Under the pieces are notes generated by a model. The model saw only the letters and a program-made list of their open reading frames with translations, ran no database searches and was not told the origin of the DNA. Made by a program: the position numbers and the translations under genes. From an uncultured Prevotella sp. (lineage in GTDB: Bacteria > Bacteroidota > Bacteroidia > Bacteroidales > Bacteroidaceae), in the NCBI GenBank assembly GCA_934215545.1, contig CAKQAD010000002.1, positions 29,868-93,867 of the forward strand: 64,000 bases of DNA. Direction: 5' to 3'. Below, one piece after another: positions 50,356 to 60,235 of the stretch (position 1 is the stretch's first letter; every line of letters begins with the position of its first letter).

Positions 50356-52368
50356 ATGGATTTTACATATTCAATATGGATTCTTCTGTTGCCGCTTATC
50401 AGTTTTCTGGTTATCGGTCTGCCGGAATTCGTAAACAAGAAGTATTCCTGGTCGCACAGGACAGCCGGGTTAATCGGCACCTGCTCTTTGGGCTTGGTGA
50501 CAATCCTCAGCTATTTCACTGCGTTCCAGTATTTCACAGCCGATCGTCTTGCTGACGGAACCTTCGCGACTTTCGTGCCATACAATGTCACATGGTTGCC
50601 GCTTGGCCATCTGCATTTCGATCTTGGCATCCTGCTCGACCCGATTTCGGTGATGATGCTCATCGTCATCTCTACGGTCAGCCTCATGGTGCACATCTAT
50701 TCGTTCGGCTATATGCACGGCGAGAAAGGCTTCCAGCGCTACTACGCTTTCCTTTCTCTCTTCACGATGTCAATGCTCGGATTGGTGCTTGCCACCAATA
50801 TCTTCCAGATGTATATGTTCTGGGAGCTTGTGGGTGTAAGCTCTTATCTTCTCATCGGTTTCTATTACACTTTGAAGGCAGCCGTACATGCTTCGAAGAA
50901 GGCGTTCATTGTGACCCGTTTTGCCGATATGTTCTTCCTTATTGGTATACTTATCTTCGGTTACTACACAGGAAGCTACAACTTCTCGTTCACTGGAACC
51001 GAGATAGTTTATGGCAATGGTGTAGCTGCTTTCACTGCTGTTGATAGCACTCGCGCTCTTGCTGCTGGCGGTATGATTCTGCCAACAGCTCTTGTGCTGA
51101 TGTTCATTGGTGGTGCTGGTAAGTCAGCAATGTTCCCATTGCACATTTGGTTGCCAGACGCTATGGAGGGTCCAACTCCAGTATCAGCTCTTATCCATGC
51201 TGCTACCATGGTAGTTGCTGGTGTATTCCAGATTGCGCGTCTGTTCCCTGTATGGATAGAGTATGCTCCTCAAGCCCTCAGTGTAGTAGTTGTTGTAGGT
51301 GCTTTCACTGCTTTCTATGCCGCAGCTGTTGCTTGTGCACAGAGCGACATCAAGCGTGTGCTTGCCTTCTCTACAATCTCTCAGATTGCATTTATGATGG
51401 TAGCACTTGGTGTTTGTCTGCCAGGTCATCATGGTGCAGCTCTCGACAACCACGCACAGCTTGGCTACATGGCATCAATGTTCCACTTGTTCACACACGC
51501 TATGTTTAAGGCATGTCTGTTCCTTGGTGCTGGTTGCATCATCCACGCTGTTCACTCAAATGAGATGTCTACAATGGGTGGTTTGCGCAAGTACATGCCA
51601 ATCACACACATCACCTTCCTCATCTCTTGTCTTGCCATTGCTGGTATTCCGTTCTTCTCAGGCTTCAGCTCTAAGGACGAGATTATCTCAGCATGCTTCG
51701 CTTACTCACCGCTTTGCGGTTGGTGGATGACTGGTGTTGCAGCCATGACAGCATTCTATATGTTCCGTCTTTACTACGGCATCTTCTGGGGTACAGAGAA
51801 CAAGGAACTTCATGCTCATCACACTCCGCATGAGGCACCTGCTGCAATGACCTTCCCGCTCGTGTTCCTGAGCATTATAACAGTGGGTGTTGGTGTTGTC
51901 ACCACCCTTGGCGGTTTCCTTAATTGGGAGTGGGCAAGCTTCGGTTCGTTTGTAAGTGCAGCAGGTACAAGCTACACCATTCACTTCGACCCTCAGGTAG
52001 CAGGCACTTCTACAGTAATTGCTATTCTTTCTATCGCCCTTGCAACATACATCTATAAGGGTGAGAAGCAACCTATTGCCGACAAGCTGTATGCCACTTT
52101 CCCACGTTTGCATCGTTGGGCTTACAAGCGCTTCTATATGGACGAGGTTTATCAGTTTGTCACACACAAGATTCTGTTCCGTTTTGTTAGTCGTCCGGCA
52201 CAATGGATTGACGAGAAGATCATCAATGGTCTTATCGACTTCACTGCTTGGGGTGCTAACGAGGCAGGTGAGACCATTCGCCCATGGCAGAGTGGCGATG
52301 TTCGTCAGTATGCCGTTTGGTTCCTCACTGGTACGGTAGCTTTAACATTATTATTACTTTGCTTATAA
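50356..52368 (+). CDS. nuoL: Complex I subunit NuoL, 670 aa
   Basis: Antiporter-like distal proton-pumping subunit with about 14-16 transmembrane helices and a C-terminal amphipathic helix. Conserved parts: FWELVGVSSYLLIGFYY (about 156-172, TM5 Glu), GKSAMFPLHIWLPDAMEGPTPVSALIHAATM (in parts, about 256-286, with TM7 Lys), and LFTHAMFKACLFLGAG. Length matches. The 7-base gap to nuoM is typical for this operon. Confidence 0.95.
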   Translation: MDFTYSIWILLLPLISFLVIGLPEFVNKKYSWSHRTAGLIGTCSLGLVTILSYFTAFQYFTADRLADGTFATFVPYNVTWLPLGHLHFDLGILLDPISVMMLIVISTVSLMVHIYSFGYMHGEKGFQRYYAFLSLFTMSMLGLVLATNIFQMYMFWELVGVSSYLLIGFYYTLKAAVHASKKAFIVTRFADMFFLIGILIFGYYTGSYNFSFTGTEIVYGNGVAAFTAVDSTRALAAGGMILPTALVLMFIGGAGKSAMFPLHIWLPDAMEGPTPVSALIHAATMVVAGVFQIARLFPVWIEYAPQALSVVVVVGAFTAFYAAAVACAQSDIKRVLAFSTISQIAFMMVALGVCLPGHHGAALDNHAQLGYMASMFHLFTHAMFKACLFLGAGCIIHAVHSNEMSTMGGLRKYMPITHITFLISCLAIAGIPFFSGFSSKDEIISACFAYSPLCGWWMTGVAAMTAFYMFRLYYGIFWGTENKELHAHHTPHEAPAAMTFPLVFLSIITVGVGVVTTLGGFLNWEWASFGSFVSAAGTSYTIHFDPQVAGTSTVIAILSIALATYIYKGEKQPIADKLYATFPRLHRWAYKRFYMDEVYQFVTHKILFRFVSRPAQWIDEKIINGLIDFTAWGANEAGETIRPWQSGDVRQYAVWFLTGTVALTLLLLCL

Positions 52369-52375
52369 TTAAAAT

Positions 52376-53863
52376 ATGAATATATTAAGTTTATTCGTAG
52401 TAATCCCTGTATTGATGTTGCTTGGTCTTTGGATTGCGCGCAATATCAATCAGGTGCGTGGTGTGATGGTTGCCGGTTCGTCTTGCCTTTTGGCACTGAG
52501 CGTATGGCTCACACTCCACTTTATCGGTGAGCGTGCAGCTGGCAACACCGAGGAGATGATTCTCCGCGCCACTACGGAATGGTTTCCATCACTCCACATC
52601 AACTACGAGGTTGGTGTTGATGGTATTTCCGTTGTTATGCTTTTGCTTTCAAGCATCATTGTGTTCACAGGAACATTCGCATCATGGAAACTGAAGCCTC
52701 TGACAAAGGAGTTCTTCATGTGGTTCACATTGCTTTCGACAGGTGTTTATGGTTTCTTCATCTCTATCGACCTATTCACCATGTTTATGTTCTATGAGGT
52801 AGCCCTCATCCCAATGTATCTCTTGATTGGTTTTTGGGGTTCTGGTCGCAAGGAGTATGCAGCTATGAAGCTTACGCTGATGCTTATGGGCGGTTCTGCT
52901 CTCATCATCCTCGGTTTGGTAGGTATCTACTTCTTCAATGGTGGCACAACAATGAGCATCCTTGAGATTGCTCACAACAACCACATCCCTACAGCCGTTC
53001 AGAACGTGTTGTTCCCGTTTGTGTTTATTGGATTCGGTGTACTTGGTGCTCTGTTCCCATTCCACACATGGTCACCAATTGGTCACGGATGTGCCCCTAC
53101 TTCGGTGTCAATGCTCCACGCCGGTGTGCTCATGAAGCTTGGTGGTTATGGTTGCTTCCGTATCGCCATGTTCCTCTTGCCACAGGCTGCTCATAATTTG
53201 GCTTGGATATTCCTTATCCTCACCACAATCTCTGTAGTTTATGGTGCATTCTCTGCATGTGTTCAGACCGACTTGAAGTTCATCAACGCTTACTCTTCAG
53301 TTTCACACTGTGGCTTGGTGCTCTTCGCTCTGTTGATGATGACAAAGGTGAGCTGTACAGGTGCTATCCTTCAGATGCTCTCTCATGGTTTGATGACTGC
53401 TCTCTTCTTCGCCCTCATCGGTATGATTTATGGTCGTACACACACACGTGACATCCGTGAGCTTGGCGGTTTGATGAAGATTATGCCGTTCCTCTCTGTA
53501 GGTTATGTGATTGCAGGTTTGGCCAACCTCGGTCTTCCTGGCTTCTCTGGCTTCATTGCCGAGATGACCATCTTCAATGGATCGTTTGAGAATGCCGACA
53601 CATTCCATCGTTGCTGCACCGTAATTGCCATCACCTCTATCGTTGTTACCGCCGTGTACATTCTCCGTACAGTAGGTTTCATCCTCTTTGAGAAGGTTAA
53701 GAATCCACACTTCGAGGAGCTTACAGATGCTACCTGGGATGAGCGCTTTGCTGTGTGCTGCCTCATCTTCTGTGTTGCTGGTCTTGGTTCGTTCCCAATA
53801 TGGGCAAGCCACGTAATCAACGATGCAGTAGCTCCTATTCTTAGCGTAATACCAACACTTTAA
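52376..53863 (+). CDS. nuoM: Complex I subunit NuoM, 495 aa
   Basis: Antiporter-like subunit. Seen: MFYEVALIPMYLLIGFWG (about 138-155, with Glu), FPFHTWSPIGHGCAPTSVSMLHAGVLMKLGGYG (in parts, about 225-257), and SHGLMTALFFALIG. Part of the four-helix pumping series with L and N. 20 bases to nuoN. Confidence 0.95.
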   Translation: MNILSLFVVIPVLMLLGLWIARNINQVRGVMVAGSSCLLALSVWLTLHFIGERAAGNTEEMILRATTEWFPSLHINYEVGVDGISVVMLLLSSIIVFTGTFASWKLKPLTKEFFMWFTLLSTGVYGFFISIDLFTMFMFYEVALIPMYLLIGFWGSGRKEYAAMKLTLMLMGGSALIILGLVGIYFFNGGTTMSILEIAHNNHIPTAVQNVLFPFVFIGFGVLGALFPFHTWSPIGHGCAPTSVSMLHAGVLMKLGGYGCFRIAMFLLPQAAHNLAWIFLILTTISVVYGAFSACVQTDLKFINAYSSVSHCGLVLFALLMMTKVSCTGAILQMLSHGLMTALFFALIGMIYGRTHTRDIRELGGLMKIMPFLSVGYVIAGLANLGLPGFSGFIAEMTIFNGSFENADTFHRCCTVIAITSIVVTAVYILRTVGFILFEKVKNPHFEELTDATWDERFAVCCLIFCVAGLGSFPIWASHVINDAVAPILSVIPTL

Positions 53864-53883
53864 TAACTGTTCAGCAATAAAAA

Positions 53884-55314
53884 ATGGATTATAGTCAGTT
53901 TTTTAATATGATACCCGAGGCAGGCCTGATGGCAATCCTCGTGATAGTATTCCTCGCCGACCTTATTTTGAAAGGTGAGAAGAAACACGCTACATTGAGC
54001 ATGCTGACATGTGCTTTGTTGGTAGCTCAAGTTGTGTTATGCTTCAATGCTCAGCCTGCTGAGGCATTTGCAGGTCTTTATACGGCTACAGCTGCCGCTC
54101 AGGTTATGAAGGTCATCCTTACAGCCGGAGCGTACATTGTTGTTGTTATGGCTCAGTCATGGATTGAGCGTGAGGATGTGCTACGCAAGGAAGGAGAGTT
54201 CTATGAGCTTATCATCTCTACATTGCTTGGTATGTACATGATGATTTCATCAGGACATTTCCTCATGTTCTTCCTTGGTCTTGAAATGGCATCGGTGCCA
54301 ATGGCATGTCTTGTTGCCTTCGACAAGTACAAGAAGATTTCGGCAGAGGGAGCCGCCAAATTCATCCTCACTGCTACATTCTCAAGCGGTGTGATGCTCT
54401 ATGGCATATCGTTCCTTTATGGTGCTTGTGGCACACTCTACTTCGACGATATGGCAGCAAAGATCAGCGCAAGCCCATTGACCATTATGGGTTTGGTGTT
54501 CTTCTTTAGTGGCCTTGGCTTTAAGATTTCTCTTGTGCCTTTCCACTTTTGGACAGCCGACACTTACCAGGGTGCACCAACAGCTGTTACTGGTTATCTG
54601 AGTGTAGTGTCTAAGGGCGCTGCCGCCTTCGCTTTGATGACAATCTTGCTGAAGGTATTTGGTCCGATGACAGAATACTATCAGACACTGATGTACATTG
54701 TAATAGTGCTCACCATTACTATTGCCAACCTCTTCGCACTTCGCCAGACAGAGCTTAAGCGATTCATGGCATTCAGTTCTATTTCTCAGGCTGGTTACAT
54801 CATGCTTGCTGCTGTTGGCAACGAGGCAATGGGCTTGACAGCCTTAATGTACTATGTGCTCATCTATGTGGCAGCCAACATGGCAGTATTTACTGTTATC
54901 AATGTTGTTGAGACACGTGGTAAGGGCAACACAGAAATGTCGGTGTTTGATGGCTTCTACAGCACCAACCCCAAACTGTCGTTCCTCCTCACTATCGCTC
55001 TCTTCTCATTGGCAGGTATTCCTCCATTTGCAGGTATGTTCTGTAAGTTCTTTGTATTCATGGCAGCCGCCCAGCAGGGTTCAAATATCGCCTATGCAGT
55101 AGTGTTCCTGGCGTTGGTTAACACCGTTCCATCACTCTACTACTATTTGAAGATAGTGAAGTGCATGTACATTAACAAGACCGACACCCCACTTGCTACA
55201 TTCAAGAGCGACGGTGCCACACGCACTGCCCTTGCCATCTGCACCATTGGCGTATTGCTCTTCGGCGTATGCAGTTGTGTTTATGGCTGGCTTGTAGCGG
55301 CAACAGCATTATAG
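53884..55314 (+). CDS. nuoN: Complex I subunit NuoN, 476 aa
   Basis: Third antiporter-like subunit, last gene of the operon. Seen: FFLGLEMASVPMACLVAFDK (about 122-141), FHFWTADTYQGAPTAVTGYL (about 221-240), and AGIPPFAGMFCKFFVF (about 377-392). The 80-nt repeat at 55317 begins two bases after its stop, followed by a strong terminator at 55419. Confidence 0.94.
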   Translation: MDYSQFFNMIPEAGLMAILVIVFLADLILKGEKKHATLSMLTCALLVAQVVLCFNAQPAEAFAGLYTATAAAQVMKVILTAGAYIVVVMAQSWIEREDVLRKEGEFYELIISTLLGMYMMISSGHFLMFFLGLEMASVPMACLVAFDKYKKISAEGAAKFILTATFSSGVMLYGISFLYGACGTLYFDDMAAKISASPLTIMGLVFFFSGLGFKISLVPFHFWTADTYQGAPTAVTGYLSVVSKGAAAFALMTILLKVFGPMTEYYQTLMYIVIVLTITIANLFALRQTELKRFMAFSSISQAGYIMLAAVGNEAMGLTALMYYVLIYVAANMAVFTVINVVETRGKGNTEMSVFDGFYSTNPKLSFLLTIALFSLAGIPPFAGMFCKFFVFMAAAQQGSNIAYAVVFLALVNTVPSLYYYLKIVKCMYINKTDTPLATFKSDGATRTALAICTIGVLLFGVCSCVYGWLVAATAL

Positions 55315-55316
55315 GA

Positions 55317-55411
55317 GTTTTGAATTTTGAATTCGCAGCTTAAAATCGCCAACTGAGACAACTCAAAACTCAAAATTGCAGTTCTGCTGCATTTCAAAAT
55401 TCAAAACTCAA
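55317..55411. repeat. 3'-end repeat after nuoN, copy A
   Basis: About 95 bases starting GTTTTGAATTTTGAATTCGC and containing AGCTTAAAATCGCCAACTG. Its reverse complement matches 58400-58480 closely over its length, apart from one single-base and two 6-base length differences and a few substitutions. It carries the hairpin TGCAG-TTCTG-CTGCA. Confidence 0.8.
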
Positions 55412-55418
55412 AAATAAA

Positions 55419-55464
55419 AAAATGGTTGATAGTTCGTTTTTAATCGAATTATCAACCATTTTTT
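55419..55464 (+). terminator. Terminator of the nuo operon
   Basis: An 18-bp stem, AAAATGGTTGATAGTTCG (55419-55436) with 55445-55462 (one G-T pair), then a T-run. The remaining DNA to 55577 shows no other feature. Confidence 0.85.
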
Positions 55465-55577
55465 ATTTGTTGTATTTGCGTATGTGTGATAATAGTTTGT
55501 CAATTGTTTTGCTGAGTGTCTTTATTGTTGTAGATTTGTGTTATAAAATCGAATCAAGTCTTTAAAACTTTTAGTTT

Positions 55578-56099
55578 ATGATATATAAATCCTTGCTCAA
55601 TCATCGTCTCACTAAGGATGAGATAAAGAATATCGTTCTATTTATCAAAGGCGAGCCTAACGATGTTTATAAGGAGAAATTATATCAAATGACATTCGAT
55701 GATGATAATCGTATTTCAACTAATGCCCTTTGGGTGTTCTCTCATTTAGCATCTGTCGACAACCAATGGCTTTGTTCCAAGCGAGACAATTTTATAAATA
55801 GAAGTTTATTGGAGCATAATACTAGCAAGTTGCGTCTTATTCTTTGTATTCTTCTTCGTCAACCATTTTATGAAGAAGACGTTCGTACTGATTTTATTGA
55901 CTACTGTTTGATGCGACTCACAGATCAAAAATCGCCTTATGCAATCAGGGCGCAATGTATAAAGCTTGCTTACAAGCAGATGCGTTATTGGCCAGATTTA
56001 CTTTCAGAGCTTCGTCAAACACTTGAAATGATGAGTTGCGCACCGCTCTCTCCTGGACTACAGTCGGCCAGGCAGCAAATTATGAATAAACTGCGATAA
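55578..56099 (+). CDS. Hypothetical protein with HEAT-like helical repeats, 173 aa
   Basis: No signal peptide or membrane segment, so cytoplasmic. The sequence is helical with repeated Trp/Leu-rich segments (NALWVFSHLASVDNQWL, about 50-66; IRAQCIKLAYKQMRYWPDLL, about 128-147), suggesting HEAT or armadillo-like pairs. No family recognised. Its 3' end overlaps the end of the convergent comEC gene by 20 bp. Confidence 0.7.
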   Translation: MIYKSLLNHRLTKDEIKNIVLFIKGEPNDVYKEKLYQMTFDDDNRISTNALWVFSHLASVDNQWLCSKRDNFINRSLLEHNTSKLRLILCILLRQPFYEEDVRTDFIDYCLMRLTDQKSPYAIRAQCIKLAYKQMRYWPDLLSELRQTLEMMSCAPLSPGLQSARQQIMNKLR

Positions 56100-57681
56100 T
56101 CCTTGTTGCTTTTTTTGCAGCCACCCATAGTGCTATAAGCATGGCATAAGCAATTGCAACCTGTATCCAAGTGGGATGTAGGTTGTTGATGCTTGCACCA
56201 GGTAGATTGGCAATCGTGGTGAGTGCAGAGTTAAGACCATTTGTTGTTGCTCCGAGCATCGATACAACAATATGCTGTAAGGCAGGCAATGGTGTTAGTG
56301 CCACAACACAAATTGTAAGACCAAGTATAATAGTTGTCAATGGTATTGCCACGAAGTTAGTAATGACGAAGTACATTGGTAAACTATTGAAGTACATTGC
56401 AGACAGTGGTGCCACTGCCGTTTGTGCAGCCACAGAAATAATTACCATTTGCCACATCCACCGCCAAAATCGTTTGCGTGGCATAAGTGTGGTTAATGCC
56501 GTGTCGTTTATGAGGCTGTTTATAGCCAATATTGCTGCCACTGCCACAAACGACATTTGGAAGCCGATGTCGGTAATGCTCAACGGACTCATTGCGAGTA
56601 TTGTCGCTGCTGCTGTTGCCAAAGCATTTGTCGATATAGCCCCTTGTTGTCGCAGCATGCAGATGCTCATCATGCTCATCATTATAGCCGAGCGCACCAC
56701 GCTTGGTCCCATTCCTACAAGCGCTGCATATGTCCATATCGTCGTAATTATAATGGCTTGTGTAAGAACATTGCGCTTTCGGCGTGCCATCAATATATAT
56801 GTAAGAATAGAATATATAATGCCCAGATGAAGTCCTGACAATGCAAGTACGTGCGATGCCCCACTTGTAGCATATGATTGTCGCAAGGTGTCGTTTATAT
56901 GTGAGCGATATCCCAGCGACATGGCAGCCACCACACCAAAGGCCTCGTCGTTCATGTCGTATGTTGCCATGTGTGTTAATACCGCTGAGCGCATAGTCAA
57001 TAGGCGTACCCTCAGTCGGCACATTAGTGCCAACTTTTGTATGTCGGGCTTACAGCGTTGCCATCTATGCCCTGGAATATATGTAGTGCCGCTGATGTTT
57101 TGTGCTTTTAGCCATGTGTTATACGATGCTTGTTTTTTGTATGGCAATTGGTTTCTTTTGTTTGCTTGTTTGCTGTTTACACTATTTTGTTTGCTGTCGA
57201 CACATGTAGGTGTTATCACCGATGTAGCCTCAATGCCACAACCCACTTGCAATTGTTCTGCCGCATTATTACCTAAATATGCCATGATATGATGTCCTTT
57301 CAGCCGTCCACGTGTTACGATTATCTCGCACCTGACAGACTTTTTGCCTTTTACAGGTTGGCATGCCACCACACCCCTATAAGTTTCAGGCATATCATTG
57401 CTTGCTATGTTTAAGTTGTTGATGCATCTGTTTGTATTCCATGCCCCAAAAGCTATTGTGGCAATACCTATGCTTGCCATGCTTATGTATTGTGTAATGT
57501 AGTTGCATGCCTTATTTGGCATGGCGATAGTAAATGCAGTCGTTGTTGCAGAAAGTGCGAATATACAAAGCCATGTATTTGTGTCTATCCAATTATGTGC
57601 TCTATGCCCCATAATTATGCCCACTATCAATGCCATTGCCACTATGAGCATAGGGTGTCTTGATGATATGCGGCGTTGCAT
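56080..57681 (-). CDS. comEC: ComEC/Rec2-family DNA-uptake membrane protein, short form, 533 aa
   Basis: Inner-membrane channel family that moves single-stranded DNA into the cytoplasm in competent bacteria. It has an N-terminal DUF4131-like region (about 1-170) and the Competence domain (about 215-490) with SGLHLGIIYSILTYI and GMGPSVVRSAIMMSMM; about ten transmembrane segments. It stops after the Competence domain and has no metallo-beta-lactamase-like C-terminal domain found in ComEC of about 750 aa. The ATG at 57681 (MQRRIS) starts 4 bases after nth; the frame upstream lies in nth. Its end overlaps the convergent hypothetical gene. Confidence 0.85.
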   Translation of the reverse strand: MQRRISSRHPMLIVAMALIVGIIMGHRAHNWIDTNTWLCIFALSATTTAFTIAMPNKACNYITQYISMASIGIATIAFGAWNTNRCINNLNIASNDMPETYRGVVACQPVKGKKSVRCEIIVTRGRLKGHHIMAYLGNNAAEQLQVGCGIEATSVITPTCVDSKQNSVNSKQANKRNQLPYKKQASYNTWLKAQNISGTTYIPGHRWQRCKPDIQKLALMCRLRVRLLTMRSAVLTHMATYDMNDEAFGVVAAMSLGYRSHINDTLRQSYATSGASHVLALSGLHLGIIYSILTYILMARRKRNVLTQAIIITTIWTYAALVGMGPSVVRSAIMMSMMSICMLRQQGAISTNALATAAATILAMSPLSITDIGFQMSFVAVAAILAINSLINDTALTTLMPRKRFWRWMWQMVIISVAAQTAVAPLSAMYFNSLPMYFVITNFVAIPLTTIILGLTICVVALTPLPALQHIVVSMLGATTNGLNSALTTIANLPGASINNLHPTWIQVAIAYAMLIALWVAAKKATRIIAVYS

Positions 57682-57685
57682 GGTG

Positions 57686-58333
57686 TCAGAGTTTAGATCC
57701 TTCAATACGCTTATGACAGAAACTACAAAATGCACATTCCGTGCAGTGTGGTTTGCGCGCTGTGCAGATGTAACGTCCGTGTAGTAGCAACCAGTGGTGT
57801 GCTTTTGCCAAATCGTTGGCAGGAATATGTTTACACAACTGTTGCTCTACTTTTTGGGGATTGTCGGCGGTTCGTGTCACCAGTCCTAGTCGATGACTTA
57901 CCCTATATACATGTGTATCTACAGGCATGGCATGTTTGCCGAAAGCCACTGCAAGCATTACATTTGCCGTCTTGCGTCCAACGCCAGGCAGTTTTATTAA
58001 GCTGTCAAAGTTATCGGGCACCTCACCATTGCAGTTGTTCATTATCATCTGCGAAAGCTGTACAAGATGTTTTGTTTTGGCATTGGGATAAGATACGCTC
58101 TTTATATATTCGTAAACCTCCAATTCGTCAGCCTCTGCCATTGCTTTAGCATTAGGAAAAGCCTTAAACAGTTCAGGTGTTACTTGGTTTACGCGCTTGT
58201 CAGTGCATTGTGCGCTGAGCACCACAGCCACTAAAAGTTGAAACACCGAGCCAAAATTCAGCTCGGTGGTAACTTCAGGTGTCTGTGTGCGGAAATGGTT
58301 GAGCACACGCTCATACAACTCTTTCTTTTGCAA
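57686..58333 (-). CDS. nth: Endonuclease III, 215 aa
   Basis: Base-excision repair DNA glycosylase/AP lyase. Helix-hairpin-helix with catalytic Lys: LPGVGRKTANVML (about 113-125), catalytic Asp in VDTHVYRVSHRLG (about 137-149), and the [4Fe-4S] motif C-x6-C-x2-C-x5-C in CTARKPHCTECAFC and following Cys (about 189-205). Length is normal. It is followed by comEC 4 bases downstream. Confidence 0.95.
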   Translation of the reverse strand: MQKKELYERVLNHFRTQTPEVTTELNFGSVFQLLVAVVLSAQCTDKRVNQVTPELFKAFPNAKAMAEADELEVYEYIKSVSYPNAKTKHLVQLSQMIMNNCNGEVPDNFDSLIKLPGVGRKTANVMLAVAFGKHAMPVDTHVYRVSHRLGLVTRTADNPQKVEQQLCKHIPANDLAKAHHWLLLHGRYICTARKPHCTECAFCSFCHKRIEGSKL

Positions 58334-58354
58334 AACTTATTTGAATTTTGAGTT

Positions 58355-58480
58355 TTGAATTGTCGGCTACGCCGATTTTGAATTATTCAATTGTGATTCT
58401 TTGAGTTTTGAAATGCAACAGAGCTGCAATTTTGAGTTGTCTCAGTTGGCGATTTTAAGCTGCGAATCAAAATTCAAAAC
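58355..58480. repeat. 3'-end repeat after pyrD, copy B, with TCGGCTACGCCGA hairpin
   Basis: Two parts. 58400-58480 is the reverse complement of copy A (55317-55411); on the minus strand it begins directly after the pyrD stop codon. 58355-58395 holds the hairpin TCGGC-TAC-GCCGA (58363-58375) and flanks also found at 47731-47772. This DNA fills the gap between pyrD and nth. Confidence 0.8.
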
Positions 58481-59386
58481 TTATACAGTTCCTATTATCT
58501 CGTTCACCGACGAGCATCCGTGGTTGTCTAGCCAGTTGTTGATGCCGTCGCGCACTTTTATTGTCACTGCAGGGTCAATGAAGTTAGCAGTGCCTATTTC
58601 TATTGCTGTAGCCCCCGCCATAAGAAATTCTATGGCATCTTCAGGTGTGCTTATGCCTCCCAGTCCTACAACTGGAATTTTCACCGCTTTAGCCACCTGC
58701 CACACCATTCTCAAAGCTACAGGTTTAACGGCAGGTCCGCTTAGTCCGCCTGTAGCAATGCTTAGCACGGGGCGTCGTCGTTCAATGTCTATAGCCATTC
58801 CCATAAGAGTGTTTATCAGCGACACACTGTCAGCGCCTTCTGCTTCCACTGCCTTTGCAATTTCGGTGATATCGGTTACGTTAGGCGACAGCTTTACTAT
58901 AATCGGCTTGTTATATCTCTGTCGAACAGCCTTTACCACGCTTGCTGCTCCTGTAGTAGTAACTCCGAAAGCCATACCTCCTTGCTTTACGTTAGGACAC
59001 GATATATTGAGTTCTATGGCAGGAATATTTTCGAGTTCGTTGATGCGTGCAGCACACTCTGCATAGTCGTCGGGTGCTGAACCGCTAACGTTCACAATCA
59101 TGTTAGTATTGATATCCTTTATCTGTGGATATATTTTGTTGCAGAAGTAGTCAACACCCTTGTTTTGTAGTCCTACGCAGTTGAGCATTCCTTGTGCTGT
59201 CTCCACCATTCGCGGATAGTCGTTGCCTTCACGCGGGTTGAGCGTAGTGCCCTTTACTATGATGCCGCCAATGCCGTCGAGTGGCACGAAGTCGGCAAAT
59301 TCCAGTCCATAACCGAATGTTCCCGATGCGGTCATCACGGGATTCTTTAGTTTTAAACCGCCTATTTTTACACTTAAATCTGCCAT
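58481..59386 (-). CDS. pyrD: Dihydroorotate dehydrogenase B, catalytic subunit, 301 aa
   Basis: FMN enzyme oxidising dihydroorotate to orotate in pyrimidine synthesis, class 1B (NAD-linked through PyrK). Seen: [18 protein letters not shown] (about 13-30), [17 protein letters not shown] (about 45-61), the catalytic Cys in [13 protein letters not shown] (about 125-137), and [17 protein letters not shown] (about 243-259). Length normal. It overlaps pyrK by 13 bp. Confidence 0.95.
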   Translation of the reverse strand: MADLSVKIGGLKLKNPVMTASGTFGYGLEFADFVPLDGIGGIIVKGTTLNPREGNDYPRMVETAQGMLNCVGLQNKGVDYFCNKIYPQIKDINTNMIVNVSGSAPDDYAECAARINELENIPAIELNISCPNVKQGGMAFGVTTTGAASVVKAVRQRYNKPIIVKLSPNVTDITEIAKAVEAEGADSVSLINTLMGMAIDIERRRPVLSIATGGLSGPAVKPVALRMVWQVAKAVKIPVVGLGGISTPEDAIEFLMAGATAIEIGTANFIDPAVTIKVRDGINNWLDNHGCSSVNEIIGTV

Positions 59387-60150
59387 GACAATTTATTTAT
59401 ATTCATTACTGGCCCTTCTTTACACACACATTTGTTGCCTTCAACTGTTTTCTCTACGCAGCATAGGCAGGCACCTACGCCACATGCCATTTTGTTTTCG
59501 AGCGATGCTTCGCACGCTATATTGTTTTTATATGCATAGCGTGCTACAGCCATCATCATGGGCTTTGGTCCGCAGGTGGCAATCATGTCGAAGTGTTCTT
59601 TAGCCAACACGGAGTGGTTTGTCACAAATCCAGTTTCTCCTTCAGAGCCATCTTCGGTGGTGATAAGCACTCTTCCTACAGTCTCGAAAAGTTCTTTTTC
59701 GAGCACATCTTTTGCAGAGCGAGCTCCGAGCAAGAATGTAGGTTCAATGCCCATAGCCTTGATTTCCTTTCCGAGGTATAGCAGTGGCGCTACGCCTACG
59801 CCGCCGCCTACGAGCAATACCTTTTGGTTTATATCCGATGGCATAGTGAATGTGTTGCCCAGTGGTAGTACACAATTGAGCTTGTCGCCCTTCTTGAGAT
59901 GTTGAAGGCGTTTGGTGCCTTCGCCTACAGCAGCCACAAGTAACCATAGCTCGTTGTTGGCGTAGTCTACATTGTTTATTGATATTGGTCGGCGCAAGAA
60001 TGTTGATGGCGAATTGTCCACGCGCACCTCCACAAACTGTCCAGGAAGCATTTTGGGCAATGGCTTCTCGTCGGTGAGTTTCAGCAACACATGCTTGTCG
60101 CTTAGCACCTCTACGGAGTTGACCGTAAGGTCGAGTATGAATTTTTTCAT
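59374..60150 (-). CDS. pyrK: Dihydroorotate dehydrogenase electron transfer subunit, 258 aa
   Basis: FAD/[2Fe-2S] subunit that passes electrons from PyrD to NAD. FAD-binding region with [12 protein letters not shown] (about 51-62), the nucleotide motif [19 protein letters not shown] (about 100-118) and the C-terminal cluster ligands [19 protein letters not shown] and Cys in GNKCVCKEG (about 213-246). Overlaps pyrD. A -7 box lies at 60236-60243. Confidence 0.94.
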   Translation of the reverse strand: MKKFILDLTVNSVEVLSDKHVLLKLTDEKPLPKMLPGQFVEVRVDNSPSTFLRRPISINNVDYANNELWLLVAAVGEGTKRLQHLKKGDKLNCVLPLGNTFTMPSDINQKVLLVGGGVGVAPLLYLGKEIKAMGIEPTFLLGARSAKDVLEKELFETVGRVLITTEDGSEGETGFVTNHSVLAKEHFDMIATCGPKPMMMAVARYAYKNNIACEASLENKMACGVGACLCCVEKTVEGNKCVCKEGPVMNINKLSWQI

Positions 60151-60235
60151 ATACTATGTTATATTTGTCTTTATGCTATTAAATATTTCGGGTAGTAAGC
60201 AGCCATACCTAATGTTTACAGCCGCTAACAATCTA

